Part shown: positions 9,252-18,526 of the stretch, piece by piece | Layout: every line of letters starts with the position of its first letter | Position numbering within the stretch: the stretch's first letter is position 1 | From: Nocardia crassostreae | GTDB lineage: Bacteria > Actinomycetota > Actinomycetes > Mycobacteriales > Mycobacteriaceae | Length of the DNA stretch: 64,000 nt | NCBI RefSeq assembly: GCF_001613405.1 | Contig: NZ_BDCH01000014.1 | Span: 310,001 to 374,000 of the forward strand | Reading direction: 5' to 3' | Program-made: the position numbers and the translations under genes | The notes under the pieces: model-generated | The model's input: only the letters and a program-made list of their open reading frames with translations | Databases searched by the model: none | What the model was told of the DNA's origin: nothing

Positions 9252-9525
9252 GGGCGGGAAGGCGACGGCCGCTGGCCACCGGGCCCGTCGAGGGCACGAC
9301 GATGACGCTGCTGTCGGTGCACGGGCGGCGGGCTGACTGGGTGCGCAATATCGAAGCCGAGCCGCGGGTGCGGCTGCGCCGGGGACTGCGCTGGTACAAC
9401 GGCGTCGCGACGGTGGTCGACGCGACCGAGGAAGAGCTGCACCGGTTCAACGCCTACGCCCGCACTACTCCGCGTGTCTTCGGCATGGACGGCGAACCTC
9501 TCGCGCTCGTCCGCCGAGCAGGTAC
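9245..9525 (+). pseudogene. Deazaflavin-dependent nitroreductase-family remnant
   Basis: The frame reads GRRRPLATGPVEGTT then MTLLSVHGRRADWVRNIEAE, followed by PRVRLRRGLRWYNGVATVV. This is the C-terminal half of the small F420/deazaflavin-dependent oxidoreductase (DDN-like, DUF385) family. Full proteins are about 120-150 residues with an N-terminal membrane/flavin segment; that part is missing and a stop lies at 9242-9244. An ATG at 9302 could allow translation of a fragment. Downstream the frame runs into a long inverted repeat instead of a normal C-terminus. Its 5' edge abuts the odd N-terminus of the divergent thiolase gene, suggesting one deletion hit both. Confidence 0.65.
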
Positions 9526-9580
9526 TGGTGCGGGGAAATTGTCCGGAATGGACTGCGCCAGTACCTGCTCGGCGGATGAG
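9506..9580. repeat. Long imperfect inverted repeat (26-base arms)
   Basis: Arms 9506-9531 and 9555-9580 pair with two mismatches (core CCGCCGAGCAGGTACTGG and its complement) around a 23-base loop. It lies directly beyond the stop of mshC (9582) and at the broken end of the reductase remnant. It could act as a terminator for mshC, or be a small palindromic mobile element. Only one copy is in the window. Confidence 0.75.
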
Positions 9581-9581
9581 G

Positions 9582-10820
9582 TTAGAGGGGGATGCCGAGG
9601 AGGGCGTCGGCGGCGTCGCGGATGAGGGTGGGGGCGGTGGTGTCGGGGCCGCCGTAGGTGAGGGCCTGGTGGGACCAGTTGTCCAGGGCGGCGAGGGCTT
9701 TGGGGGTGTCGAGGTCGTCGGCCAGGTGCTGGCGGAGGCGGGCGACCGTGTCTTCTGCGGCGGGGCCGGAGGGGAGGGCGGCGGCGGTGCGCCAGCGGTC
9801 GAGGCGGGTCAGGGCCTCGGTGAGGACGGTGTCGGACCATTCGCGGTCCTGGCGGTAGTGGCCTGCGAACAGGCCCAGGCGGATGGCGGCCGGGTCGGTG
9901 CCGGAGCGGCGCAGTTTCGAGACGAAGACCAGGTTGCCGCGCGATTTCGACATTTTCTCGCCGTGCAGGCCGATGAGACCGGCGTGCACGTAGTGGCGGG
10001 CGAAGCGGCGGCCCTTCACGAGGGCTTCGGCGTGCGCGGAGGAGTATTCGTGGTGCGGGTAGATGAGGTCGCTGCCGCCGCCCTGGACGTCGAATTCGGT
10101 GCCGATGCGGTTCAAGGCGATGGCGGCGCATTCGATGTGCCAGCCGGGGCGGCCCGCGCCGAAGGGGGCGGGCCAGGACGGTTCGCCGGGGCGTTCGGCG
10201 CGCCAGAGCAGGGCGTCGATGGGGTCACGTTTGCCGGGGCGGTCCGGGTCGCCGCCGCGTTCGGCGAACAGCCGCTCCATGGTGGCGCGGTCGTAGCCGG
10301 ATTCGTAGCCGAACTGTTCGGTGGCGTCGTGACGGAAGTAGATGTCGGGATACTGCGGGTCGTCGACGATGTAGGCCGCGCCCGAGGCGAGCAGTTTGTC
10401 GACCAGTTCGACGACTTCGTTCACCGATTCGATGGCGCCGATGTAGTCGCGCGGCGGAATCACGCGCAGCGCTTCCATGTCCTCGCGGAACAGGTCGATC
10501 TCGCGGGTGCCGAGCGCGCGCCAGTCGATGCCGTCGCGCCGAGCGCGTTCGAACAGCGGATCGTCGACGTCGGTGACGTTCTGCACGTAGTTCACCTCGT
10601 GCCCGGCGTCGCGCAGGACGCGGCCCACCAGGTCGAAGGTGAGGTAGGTGGCGGCGTGGCCGAGGTGGGTGGCGTCGTACGGGGTGATGCCGCAGACGTA
10701 CATGGTGGCGGTGGGCCCGGGGGTGACCGGACGGACCTGCTTGTCGGCGGTGTCGAACAACCGCAACGCCGGTCCGGATCCGGGGACGGTCGGGACAGCG
10801 GTATCGGACCAGGACTGCAT
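9582..10820 (-). CDS. mshC: L-cysteine:1D-myo-inosityl 2-amino-2-deoxy-glucopyranoside ligase
   Basis: MshC joins cysteine to GlcN-inositol in an ATP-dependent step of mycothiol synthesis, the main thiol of actinobacteria. It is a cysteinyl-tRNA synthetase homologue without the C-terminal anticodon-binding part. This 412-residue protein has the full set: Cys43 in [16 protein letters not shown] with the HIGH-type HLGHA, the [12 protein letters not shown] zinc segment, [13 protein letters not shown], and EKMSKSRGN near residue 290. N-terminal [10 protein letters not shown] and LFDT blocks are typical of MshC. In M. tuberculosis (Rv2130c) it precedes the same neighbours seen here. The ATG at 10820 is followed at once by the conserved N-terminus. 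Confidence 0.96.
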   Translation of the reverse strand: MQSWSDTAVPTVPGSGPALRLFDTADKQVRPVTPGPTATMYVCGITPYDATHLGHAATYLTFDLVGRVLRDAGHEVNYVQNVTDVDDPLFERARRDGIDWRALGTREIDLFREDMEALRVIPPRDYIGAIESVNEVVELVDKLLASGAAYIVDDPQYPDIYFRHDATEQFGYESGYDRATMERLFAERGGDPDRPGKRDPIDALLWRAERPGEPSWPAPFGAGRPGWHIECAAIALNRIGTEFDVQGGGSDLIYPHHEYSSAHAEALVKGRRFARHYVHAGLIGLHGEKMSKSRGNLVFVSKLRRSGTDPAAIRLGLFAGHYRQDREWSDTVLTEALTRLDRWRTAAALPSGPAAEDTVARLRQHLADDLDTPKALAALDNWSHQALTYGGPDTTAPTLIRDAADALLGIPL

Positions 10821-10987
10821 GAATCGAGGTTAACGGTCAGTGCGGCGTGGACCCCGCGCACCCCCGCGCCGACGTGGCCGGGAGCACTCCGTGACGGCGG
10901 GTTCGACCTGCACCTTAGTGGCACGCGCGGATCCGTCAATGGTTGAAATCATGATGCATGCAACGTTCCGCGCGGGCGGGTAGGGGG

Positions 10988-11754
10988 TCAGAACGCGGGC
11001 CATGGAGTCGGTCGCGAGGAGTCGGGCAGCGGCATGACCGGGTCGTCGAGCAGGGCGCGCCCGCGCGCTTCCAGGGCCGCGATCTCGGCGTCGGTGATCA
11101 GCTCGGCCAGCCGGTCGCCCAGCTCGCCGGGAATGGCCTTGACCAAAACCGTGATGTCGGTGAGCAATTCGTCGGCGACGGGTTCGCCCGCCCACCCCCA
11201 CAGCACGGTGCGCAGTTTCGGTTCGGCGTGCAGGCAGATGCCTTGATCGACGCCGTACACGCGCCCGTCGGTCCCGCGCAGCGCGTGCCCGCCCTTGCGG
11301 TCGGCATTGTTGATCAGCACATCCAGGACCGCCATGCGCTGCAAGGCCGCATCGTCTGCATGAATCAGCGACACCCGATGCCCGGACCCGTCCAGGGCGC
11401 GCAGCACCTCCAGATAGCCGGGCGGAATCTCGCCGAGCGGGCACAAATCCACCAGTTCGGGCACGTCGTCATCCTCGGCGATGTCGATCCAGCGTTGCAC
11501 CATGCCCGGCCCGTACGGGCCGTCGCGCAGGATGGTCCGCGGGATCACGCCCCACCCCAGCGCCTCCGACACCAGATACGAGCCCACCTCGCGCCCGGCC
11601 AGGGTGCCGTCGGGGAAATCCCACAGCGGCCGTTCCCCGCGCACCGGTTTGTACACCACCCGCAACCCTCGGCCTCGCACACCAGGGTGGCGTTGGAGGC
11701 GGTGGTGATCTGCCCGAGCACCGTCAGCTCGGCGGTGGCCAGGGGGTCGGTCAC
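10988..11754 (-). pseudogene. SCO1664-family protein with frameshift (Rv2133c-like)
   Basis: The conserved product should read from GTG at 11754 (TDPLATAELTVLGQITTASN) into LRVVYKPVRGERPLWDFPDG and on to the end. Here the first 27-28 codons lie in one frame and the rest in another. The shift falls at 11664-11670, in a GAGGGTTGCGG stretch where one extra base would restore the frame. The downstream part keeps the SLIHADDAALQRMAVLDVL and NNADRKGGHALRG blocks, reminiscent of lipid/protein-kinase-like folds; function unknown. Start coupling is close: the DUF3090 stop lies three bases upstream. The alternative is a sequencing slip, with an intact 255-256-residue gene. Confidence 0.8.
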
Positions 11755-11756
11755 GG

Positions 11757-12341
11757 TCAGTCCTCGACCTCGGGCGCGGGGAAGATATCGCCGCGCTTGT
11801 AGCCGTTGGTGCGCACGCACATGTGCCCGGCCGGGGACAGCGGTTCCCCGCACAGCGGGCACGGCGGACGCCCGGCCGCGATCACCCGCGCCGAGCGCAG
11901 CGCGAATTCGCGCGCCTGCACCGGGGTCAGGAACACCCGCACCGCGTCGGGGCCCTCCTCGGTGTCGTCGAGCACCACCGATTCGTCCACCTCGGTCTCG
12001 GTGATGGCCAGTAACTCCACCACCACCGCCCCCGCGTCGGCATCCCAGCCCAAACCCATGGTGCCGACCCGGAATTCGGCGTCGATCGGGGTGACGAGGG
12101 GATCGACGTCGGCGACGTCGGCGGGTTGCGGTGGGACGGGCGTGCCGAAACGGCGCGCCACCTCGTCCAGCAGCAGACCCATCCGATCGGCCAGCACCTT
12201 CACCTGCTGCTTTTCCAGCAGCACGCTGACCACGCGCGGTTCCTGCACGGCTTGCAGGTAGAAAGCGCGGTCGCCCGGCTCGCCGACGGTGCCGGCGATG
12301 AAACGATTGGGGGTGCGGAAGATATGGATTGCTCGGCCCAT
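11757..12341 (-). CDS. DUF3090 family protein (Rv2134c-like)
   Basis: A conserved actinobacterial protein of 194 residues with no established function. The start is set by a strong AGGAGG seven bases before the ATG at 12341, giving MGRAIHIFRTPNRFIAGT. Visible family traits are the FYLQAVQEPRVVSVLLEKQQV strand region and a C-terminal zinc-ribbon-like CPLCGEPLSPAGHMC near residue 167-181 (CxxC, then a later Cys). In mycobacteria it sits between the SCO1664-like and histidine phosphatase genes, as here. The three likely form one operon read leftward from uppP or the phosphatase. Confidence 0.92.
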   Translation of the reverse strand: MGRAIHIFRTPNRFIAGTVGEPGDRAFYLQAVQEPRVVSVLLEKQQVKVLADRMGLLLDEVARRFGTPVPPQPADVADVDPLVTPIDAEFRVGTMGLGWDADAGAVVVELLAITETEVDESVVLDDTEEGPDAVRVFLTPVQAREFALRSARVIAAGRPPCPLCGEPLSPAGHMCVRTNGYKRGDIFPAPEVED

Positions 12342-12365
12342 GGCACCTCCTGACAGCTGTTTCAC

Positions 12366-12884
12366 TTAAGAATCGGGGCGTTCCGCAACCCTATTATCCG
12401 TACTTCCGGTGATACCCGTTTCACCGCCGGGAACGGGCGCCGCTCTGGACTCGCCGCCGGACCGTGGCGAAATCGCCGCCAGCGACGACAGATCCGCGCC
12501 GGTGTCGTTGACCCGCCACACATACGGTGCGGTCGGGGTGTAGCGCACCACCGACAGCGAGGCGGGCTCGACCACGATGCGCTGGAAGCCGTCGAGGTGG
12601 ATGCCGAAGGCGTCGGCCAGCACCGACTTGATCACGTCGCCGTGCGTGCACGCCACCCACAGCACATCGCCGCCGTGTTTGTCGTCGAGAGGGGCGACGG
12701 TGCGCTGGCAACGCAGCAGCGGTGAGCACACGATGTGCTCGATGGGCAGCGAGGACAGCCGGTCGGCCACCGTCTGGGCTTGTTCGCGGCCGCGTTCGGT
12801 CAGCTCGACGCCCGCGCTGCGGCCGGCCAGGGTGCGGGCAGTGTTCGACGTGGACACGCCGTGCCGCAACAGGATCACCGTCAC
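12366..12884 (-). pseudogene. Histidine phosphatase (Rv2135c-like) with internal deletion
   Basis: The N-terminus is a normal phosphoglycerate-mutase-like domain (ILLRHGVSTSNTARTLAGRS) up to CSPLLRCQRTVAPL. The text then jumps straight to DVLWVACTHGDVIKSVLADA, the second catalytic His region. In this family about 75-80 residues lie between these blocks, including the EVDYG(E/S)W-type segment that carries the acid catalyst. The joint is near 12675-12695 and keeps the frame, so a 172-residue product can be made, but it should be inactive. The first His (RHG) and second His (THGD) remain. The alternative to real loss is a collapsed assembly. Confidence 0.8.
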
Positions 12885-12900
12885 CGTGTCGGCCTAGACG

Positions 12901-13842
12901 TTAGGTCGCCGAGACGACGCCGGTCGCCAGCAGGCCCATGACGATCAGGCCCAGTGCGATGCGGTAGCCGACGAACCAGTTCAGCGAATGGTCGGTGACG
13001 AAGCGCAGCAGCCACGCCACCGACGCATAGCCCGCGGCGAAGGCGACGATGGTGGCCACCAGCAGCTGCAATCCGGACGCATTGAGGCCCGCACCAGCGG
13101 GTTCGAAGGCATCGGGCAGGGAGAACAGGCCCGAGGCGACCACGGCGGGAATGGCCAGCAGGAACGAGAATCGCACGGCCGCTTCACGAGTCAGGCCGCA
13201 GAACAGACCGGCCGTGGACGTCGCGCCGGAACGCGACACGCCCGGGATGAGGGCCAGGCATTGCGCGAAGCCCATGATGAGCCCGTCGCGGGTGGTCAGC
13301 TGCTCGATGGGGCGGCGCTTGCTGCCGTAGTACTCACCGGCGGCGATCACCAGCCCGAACACGATGAGCATGGTGGAGATGAGCCACAGATTGCGGGCGC
13401 CGGTGCGGATCTCGTCCTTGAACAGGAAGCCCAGCACACCGATCGGAATGGTGGCGATGATCACGTACCAGCCGATGCGGTAGTCCAGTTCGCGCTGCGC
13501 CTCGGGATCGAGGCCGTAGCCCGCGCCCTCGGTGTAGACCGGCAGCACCTGGGTGGGCTGATCGTGCAGCGGCACCGTCTGGCGTCGGCCCGCGGTGGCG
13601 CGCAAGTACAGGGTGGTGAACCAGGCCACCACGATGCGCCAGATGTCCTTGGCGAAATACACCAGCACGGCGGCCTCGGTGCCCAGCTGGGTGACCGCGG
13701 TGAACGAGGCGCCCGCATCGTCGCCGAAGAACACCGCCGAGACGATCCGCAAATGCGCCGACGACGAAATCGGCAGAAACTCCGTCAAGCCCTGCACCAG
13801 ACCCAGCACCAGTGCCTGCACCCACGTCATCGACTCGCCCAC
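12901..13842 (-). CDS. uppP: Undecaprenyl-diphosphatase UppP (BacA)
   Basis: An integral membrane enzyme that dephosphorylates undecaprenyl pyrophosphate, recycling the lipid carrier for peptidoglycan and conferring bacitracin tolerance. The 313 residues include the signature [19 protein letters not shown] near residue 13-31 and the second motif [14 protein letters not shown] near 203, plus about eight hydrophobic helices. An internal soluble loop (about 80-125) is longer than in many homologues. The start could be the ATG at 13842 or, four codons on, at 13830. It heads the leftward block uppP, phosphatase, DUF3090, SCO1664-like, mshC, matching Rv2136c to Rv2130c. Confidence 0.95.
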   Translation of the reverse strand: MGESMTWVQALVLGLVQGLTEFLPISSSAHLRIVSAVFFGDDAGASFTAVTQLGTEAAVLVYFAKDIWRIVVAWFTTLYLRATAGRRQTVPLHDQPTQVLPVYTEGAGYGLDPEAQRELDYRIGWYVIIATIPIGVLGFLFKDEIRTGARNLWLISTMLIVFGLVIAAGEYYGSKRRPIEQLTTRDGLIMGFAQCLALIPGVSRSGATSTAGLFCGLTREAAVRFSFLLAIPAVVASGLFSLPDAFEPAGAGLNASGLQLLVATIVAFAAGYASVAWLLRFVTDHSLNWFVGYRIALGLIVMGLLATGVVSAT

Positions 13843-14307
13843 ACACCCTCCAGATCGTCAATCATCTTCCACCGCTGGAGGATTCGCCTCGCTCCACACG
13901 GCCCACCGCGCCGGATCGCACACCGCCGACACCGCAGCGACCCTACAGGGCTGCCCGCGCGGGCGAACAGCCGAACGGGCCATCGCGCACCGCCGTTGGC
14001 CCAGTCGTGACCGTGGCGGCCCAGCCTCGTGACGGCAGTCGGCCCGACCCGCACAGGCCCAGCCGCACATCCCCAGCCGCACAGCCCGACCAACACAGCC
14101 CGACCCGCTCAGCCCGAGCCGTACGGCACGGCACGGCACGGCACGGCACGGACGAGGGTGCCGTCGTCGGGCGGGCCACGGCCATGCGGCGATATCGCCC
14201 CTTCGCCGGGTGGCCTGTTCGCGCCCCGCGAGTGTCCGCGCGAGGCATACCCGGGGTAATGCGACGAGTGGGCCTAGGCTGACGCGTGTGACGAAAGTGC
14301 AAGCGCG
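13843..14307. other. Gene-free divergent spacer with low-complexity DNA
   Basis: It separates uppP (minus) from the aldo/keto reductase (plus) and should hold both promoters. The middle (about 14030-14150) is low complexity, made of CAGCCGCAC/CAGCCCGAC-like words and a short pentamer array (14124-14151). No gene is supported here. Confidence 0.55.
14124..14151. repeat. CGGCA pentanucleotide tandem repeat
   Basis: Five perfect copies of CGGCA followed by CGG. A pentamer array like this can vary by slippage. It lies about 155 bases upstream of the aldo/keto reductase start. Confidence 0.85.
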
Positions 14308-15273
14308 GTGATGGAACAACGCACGGTGGGACGCAGCGGCCTGCGAGTCTCGCGACTCGGCCTGGCCACCCACACGTGGGGCAGGGAAACCGACGCCGAC
14401 GACGCCGGTGCGCAACTCGAGGCGTTCGTGGAGGCGGGCGGCACCCTGGTCGACACCTCCCCCGCCTACGGTGACGGCGCCGCCCAGCACATCCTCGGCG
14501 AACTGGTGCGCGAAATCGGGCGCGAGGAACTGGTTTTGAGCGGCTGCGCCGGGCAGACGCCCGTACTCACCGATCCCGCGGCCGGGCCCGCGCCGCAACC
14601 GCTGCGCTGGCAGATCGACGCCTCCCGGCGCACCATGATGCGCCAGCTCGACACCACCCTGAACGTGCTAGGCACCGACTACCTGGATGTGTGGACCGTC
14701 GCGGCCTGGGATCCGCACACCCCCCTCGAAGAGATCGCCGCGACCCTCGAATACGCGGTGCGCAGCGGGCGGGTCCGCTACGCCGGAGCGCGCGGCTACG
14801 ACGGCTGGCAGTTGGCCACCCTCGCCGGGGCCGCGCCACTGACCGCCGCGCAGACCCCCTACTCGCTGCTGGCGCGCGACATCGAGCACGAATTCATGCC
14901 CGCCGCACAGCATCACGGCATCGGCGTCATCGCCACCGCGCCCCTCGCGGGGGGCATTCTCACCGGCAAATACCGCGACGGCGTGCCCGCGGATTCGCGC
15001 GGGGCCGACGAGGCCACCGCCGCCGAGATCACCGCGCGTCTCGACGAGCGCGCCGTGCGCGTGGTCGACGCGGTCGTCACCGCCGCCGACGGGCTGGGCA
15101 CCAGCCCGCTGGGCGTGGCCCTGGCCTGGATCCGGGATCAGCCCGGGGTGGCGAGCATGCTGGTGGGCGCCCGCGATATCGGTCAGCTCACCGGGATTCT
15201 GGCCGCCGAACCCCTGGAACTGCCGCGCGCGATCGCCGCGGCACTCGGTGACGTGAGCGCGCGCACCGAATGA
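14308..15273 (+). CDS. Aldo/keto reductase
   Basis: A 320-residue TIM-barrel NADPH-dependent oxidoreductase. The catalytic Asp-Tyr pair appears in LVDTSPAYGDGAAQHILGE near residue 50-68, followed by a LDTTLNVLGTDYLDVWTV strand near 115 and a C-terminal coenzyme segment SMLVGARDIGQLTGIL. The catalytic Lys/His strands are less typical (SGCAG in place of a common TK), so the substrate range is unclear. GTG at 14308 and ATG at 14311 are both possible starts. Its 3' end overlaps the iron box that controls hmuT. Confidence 0.88.
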   Translation: MMEQRTVGRSGLRVSRLGLATHTWGRETDADDAGAQLEAFVEAGGTLVDTSPAYGDGAAQHILGELVREIGREELVLSGCAGQTPVLTDPAAGPAPQPLRWQIDASRRTMMRQLDTTLNVLGTDYLDVWTVAAWDPHTPLEEIAATLEYAVRSGRVRYAGARGYDGWQLATLAGAAPLTAAQTPYSLLARDIEHEFMPAAQHHGIGVIATAPLAGGILTGKYRDGVPADSRGADEATAAEITARLDERAVRVVDAVVTAADGLGTSPLGVALAWIRDQPGVASMLVGARDIGQLTGILAAEPLELPRAIAAALGDVSARTE

Positions 15274-15274
15274 G

Positions 15275-15293
15275 CCAGGCTAGCCTTGCCTGC
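15275..15293 (+). promoter_or_regulatory. Putative DmdR/IdeR iron box upstream of hmuT
   Basis: The 19-mer CCAGGCTAGCCTTGCCTGC fits 13 of 19 positions of the known iron-box consensus TWAGGTWAGSCTWACCTWA and is partly palindromic. It lies just before the hmuT start region. Iron-loaded DmdR/IdeR binding here would repress haem uptake when iron is plentiful. The site overlaps the last codons of the preceding reductase gene, so an internal promoter is implied. Confidence 0.6.
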
Positions 15294-15305
15294 ATGAGGA
15301 GTTTC

Positions 15306-16331
15306 GTGAGTGCTCGATCAGCCGTCGTTCGTACCCTGCTCGTGCTGCTCACCGGAACCCTCGTCGCGAGCGCGACCGCCTGCGGCAACGGAACCGAGAC
15401 CGCGACCGGTGGGCAGGGTCCCGCCACCGCCACCGTCGGAGACCTGAATCCGGTGCCGATCGAGCCCGCGCCGACACCGGTGCTGCCGGTGACGGTGCGC
15501 TCCTTCGACGGCGGCGACGTGACTGTCACCGATGTCGGCCGCATCATCGCCGCCGACCGCTACGGCACCCTCACCCAGACCGTCGTCGCCCTCGGCCTCG
15601 GCAAGAACCTGGTCGGCCGCTCCACCTCCGCGGCGTTCCCCGCGGTGAAGGATCTGCCCAACATCACTGCCGGTTCCGGCACGCTGAACGTGGAAGCCAT
15701 TGCGGCACTGAGCCCGTCGGTCTTCCTCACCGACACCACCAGCGCCACCCCCGTCATGCGCGACCAGTTGCGCGCCCTGGGCATCACCGTCGTCTATTTT
15801 GATCCGCAGCGCACCATGGCCGGTGTCGGCCCGCAGATCGAAGCCGTCGCCGCCGCCCTCGGCGTCCCCGCCGCGGGCAAACAGCTCGCCCAGCGCACCA
15901 CCGACGAAATCGCCGCCGCCACGGCCTCAGTGCCCCCGCACGACAAGCCCCTGCGCATCGCCTTCCTCTACCTGCGCTCCACCGCCATCACCATGATCGC
16001 GGGCCCCGGCTCCGGCGCCGACTCCCTCATCACCGCCCTCGGCGGCGAAGACGCGGGCACCGCCTCCGGCGTCACCGAACCGTTCATCCCGATCACCAGC
16101 GAAGCCCTCATCGCCGCCGCCCCCGACGTCATCCTCGTCATGTCCGACGGCCTGACCTCCGTCGGCGGCGTGGACGGCCTCGCCAAGATCCCCGGCATAG
16201 CCCAAACCCCCGCCGGAAAGAACAAACGCGTCGTCGACATGTCCGACGCCGTCCTGCTCTCCTTCGGCCCCAATACCGGCCGCGTCGTCGCCGCCCTCGT
16301 CCAAGCCGTCTACGGCACCAAGACGGCATGA
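15306..16331 (+). CDS. hmuT: Haem ABC transporter substrate-binding lipoprotein
   Basis: HmuT captures haem outside the membrane and hands it to the HmuU permease. I chose the GTG at 15306: an AGGAG sits four bases upstream and the product begins with a clean signal peptide (MSARSAVVRTLLVLLTGTLV) ending in a lipobox-like SATAC, so Cys would be lipidated. ATGs at 15270 and 15294 are in frame but overlap the iron box. The body (about 340 residues) has the class III binding-protein order: GLGKNLVGRSTSAAFP, GSGTLNVEAIAALSPSVFL, MIAGPGSGADSLITALGG. It overlaps hmuU by an ATGA. Confidence 0.92.
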   Translation: MSARSAVVRTLLVLLTGTLVASATACGNGTETATGGQGPATATVGDLNPVPIEPAPTPVLPVTVRSFDGGDVTVTDVGRIIAADRYGTLTQTVVALGLGKNLVGRSTSAAFPAVKDLPNITAGSGTLNVEAIAALSPSVFLTDTTSATPVMRDQLRALGITVVYFDPQRTMAGVGPQIEAVAAALGVPAAGKQLAQRTTDEIAAATASVPPHDKPLRIAFLYLRSTAITMIAGPGSGADSLITALGGEDAGTASGVTEPFIPITSEALIAAAPDVILVMSDGLTSVGGVDGLAKIPGIAQTPAGKNKRVVDMSDAVLLSFGPNTGRVVAALVQAVYGTKTA

Positions 16332-17662
16332 CCGACCCGACCCCCGACGACGCGACCATCTCCGACCCCGGCCCGCACACCCCGCTGGATTCCCCTACCG
16401 CAAACCCTGATTCGCCGCCCCGACAGGAGGCGACGGGATCACCGCTCGCCGAAGATGCGATGGCCGTGCACCCCGAAGCGAATACCGCCACCGCTGGCCA
16501 CACCTTGTATCCGAACTCATCGGCCCAGCCGAGCCCCGCCATGGCGCCGGTCGGCACCGATGCGGCGCGACCGGGGACCGGCGGTCAGGATGCCGCAGTG
16601 GGTGCCGGGGTGCACAGCGCCTCCGATGCCGTGGTCGCGCCCGGGCCCGGCCGCGTTGCCGAGCCCTCCGATACTCCTGCGGCACAGGCACATACCGCCG
16701 CGGTGGCGCCGCAGCGCGCGAATACCTCCGGCGAAGGGCACGAATCCGATTACCGAGCGGGAGCACTCAACTCGCCTACGACCCGCGCAGCCGACGCCGC
16801 GGATTCGGCTCTCACTCCGCCGCCACTCGTCGGCCGCACCGAGCTGTCGCGGCCAGGGAGCGCGGGGGCAGTCGATGCCGGGGCACGCGCGGGCGGGCAG
16901 CAACCGGCGGACCCGCCGGGCGTGACCGGCAACGCCGGGCGCGGCGGCGGGGGCTCGCGGCGGTGGTCACGGACGGCACTCATTTTCGCGGCCGGGATTG
17001 CGGCGTTGATCGTGCTGGCGTTGATTTCGGCGGCGGTGGGACAGGTGCCGACGACGCCGGTGGAGGTGGCGGGGAGCTTCTTTCATCGGATCGGGCTCGA
17101 TTGGGGGCCGATGCCCGCACATCCGGCCGGGGATGTGACGTTGTGGGAGGTGCGGTTTCCGCGGGTCGTGATGGCGATCCTCGTGGGGGCGGCCTTGGCT
17201 ACAGCGGGTGCATTGTTGCAGGGGGTGTTCGCCAATCCCCTCGCTGAGCCCGGCGTGATCGGGGTGGGCGCGGCGGTGCTGATGGCGGCGAAGCTGGATC
17301 TGCTGGCACTCGGGGAGTCCGCGGCGCGGCATCTGGGGGTGGATGTGGAGCGGTTGCGGCGCAATGTGATCGTCGTGGTGGCGGTGCTGGCCACGGCGGG
17401 GGTGGCGTTCACCGGGATCATTCTGTTCGTGGGGTTGATCGTGCCGCATCTGGTGCGCATGCTCGTCGGGCCCGCGCACCGGGTGTTGATTCCTTTGAGC
17501 GCGATTCTGGGTGCGGTGGTGTTGCTGGCGGCCGATATCGGGGCGCTGGCGCTGGTGCACAATGCGGATCTGCCCCTCGGCATGCTGACCTCGCTGGTCG
17601 GCGGGCCGTTCTTCTTCTGGCTGCTGCGGCGCACCCGCGCCCGATCGGGAGGGTGGGCGTGA
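16328..17662 (+). pseudogene. hmuU: Haem ABC permease HmuU, disordered N-extension and internal deletion
   Basis: FecCD-family permease, 444 residues, but unusual twice. Residues 1-213 are a low-complexity Pro/Ala/Ser/Thr/Gly stretch with no membrane segment. The permease core then runs normally through ALATAGALLQGVFANPLAEP and GVIGVGAAV, and jumps at about residues 315-325 (nucleotides 17268-17300) to LDLLALGESAARHLGVDVER. Homologues have about 120-125 residues here, roughly three or four membrane helices. The frame is kept. The C-terminal half (GFVGLIVPHLVRML-like region, GGPFFFWLL) is intact. A transporter built from this is unlikely to work. Real deletion and misassembly are both possible. 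ATGA overlap with hmuT and overlap with hmuV show the operon. Confidence 0.82.
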
Positions 17663-18519
17663 GCACCGTATTGCGTGGCATCTCCGGGGTTTTCACCCGC
17701 CGCCACGACCTCCCCCAGACCCCCGAATCCGGTGCGGTCACGCTGCGGGCGCGCGGGGTGACCCTCGAACGCAATGGCGGCAGGCGGGTGCTCGAGGACA
17801 TCGACTTCGACGTGGTCGCCGGACAGATCGTCGCCCTCGTCGGACCCAATGGCGCGGGCAAGTCCACCCTGCTCGCGGCCCTCGCGGGCGAACTCGAACC
17901 AGGCACCGGCAGCGTCGAACTCGACGGCAGGCCACTCACCCACTGGGTGCCGGTCGACATGGCGCGCCGCCGCGCCGTGCTGCCCCAGAACCACACCGTC
18001 GGCTTCCCCTTCACCGCACGCGAAGTCGTCGCCATGGGGCGCGCGCCCTGGGCGCGCACCGCACGCCAGGAAGACGACCGGCAGATCGCCGCCGCATTGC
18101 ACGCCACCGACGTCGAACACCTTGCCGGACGGCAGTTCCCGGCCCTGTCCGGCGGCGAACGCGCCCGCGTCGCGCTCGCGCGCGTCCTCGCCCAGGACAC
18201 CGCCACCCTGCTGCTCGACGAACCGACCGCCGCCCTCGATCTCGGCCACCAGGAACAGGTCCTGCGCCTGGCCCGCGCCCGCGCCACCGCGGGGGACGCC
18301 GTGGTGGTCGTCGTGCACGACCTCGGCGTCGCCGCCGCCTACGCCGACCGCGTCGCCGTCCTCGATGCCGGGCGCATCGCCGCCGACGGGCCGCCGCGCG
18401 ACGTCCTCACCGGGGCCTTGCTCTCGCGGGTCTACCAGCATCCGGTCGACGTGTTCGACCACCCGGTCACCGGCGCCCAGCTGGTCCTGCCGGTCCGCGG
18501 CCGACTCGACCGGCACTAG
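17659..18519 (+). CDS. hmuV: Haem ABC transporter ATP-binding protein
   Basis: HmuV powers haem import by hydrolysing ATP at the cytoplasmic face. All ABC motifs are present: Walker [10 protein letters not shown] (about residue 63), Q-loop LPQNHTVGFPF, signature LSGGERARVALARVLAQ (about 164), Walker B LLLDEPTAALD and the H-loop VVVVHDL. It has 286 residues from the GTG at 17659, which overlaps the hmuU stop; a GTG two codons earlier (17653) is also possible. The first ~28 residues are an extension beyond the ABC core. It is intact although its partner hmuU looks broken. Confidence 0.93.
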   Translation: MSTVLRGISGVFTRRHDLPQTPESGAVTLRARGVTLERNGGRRVLEDIDFDVVAGQIVALVGPNGAGKSTLLAALAGELEPGTGSVELDGRPLTHWVPVDMARRRAVLPQNHTVGFPFTAREVVAMGRAPWARTARQEDDRQIAAALHATDVEHLAGRQFPALSGGERARVALARVLAQDTATLLLDEPTAALDLGHQEQVLRLARARATAGDAVVVVVHDLGVAAAYADRVAVLDAGRIAADGPPRDVLTGALLSRVYQHPVDVFDHPVTGAQLVLPVRGRLDRH

Positions 18520-18526
18520 CGCGACG

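Noticed and set aside
9474..10946. A 490-codon open frame on the plus strand opposite mshC
   Set aside because: mshC is unambiguous on the other strand; this frame is a Gly/Val/Asp-rich antisense shadow.
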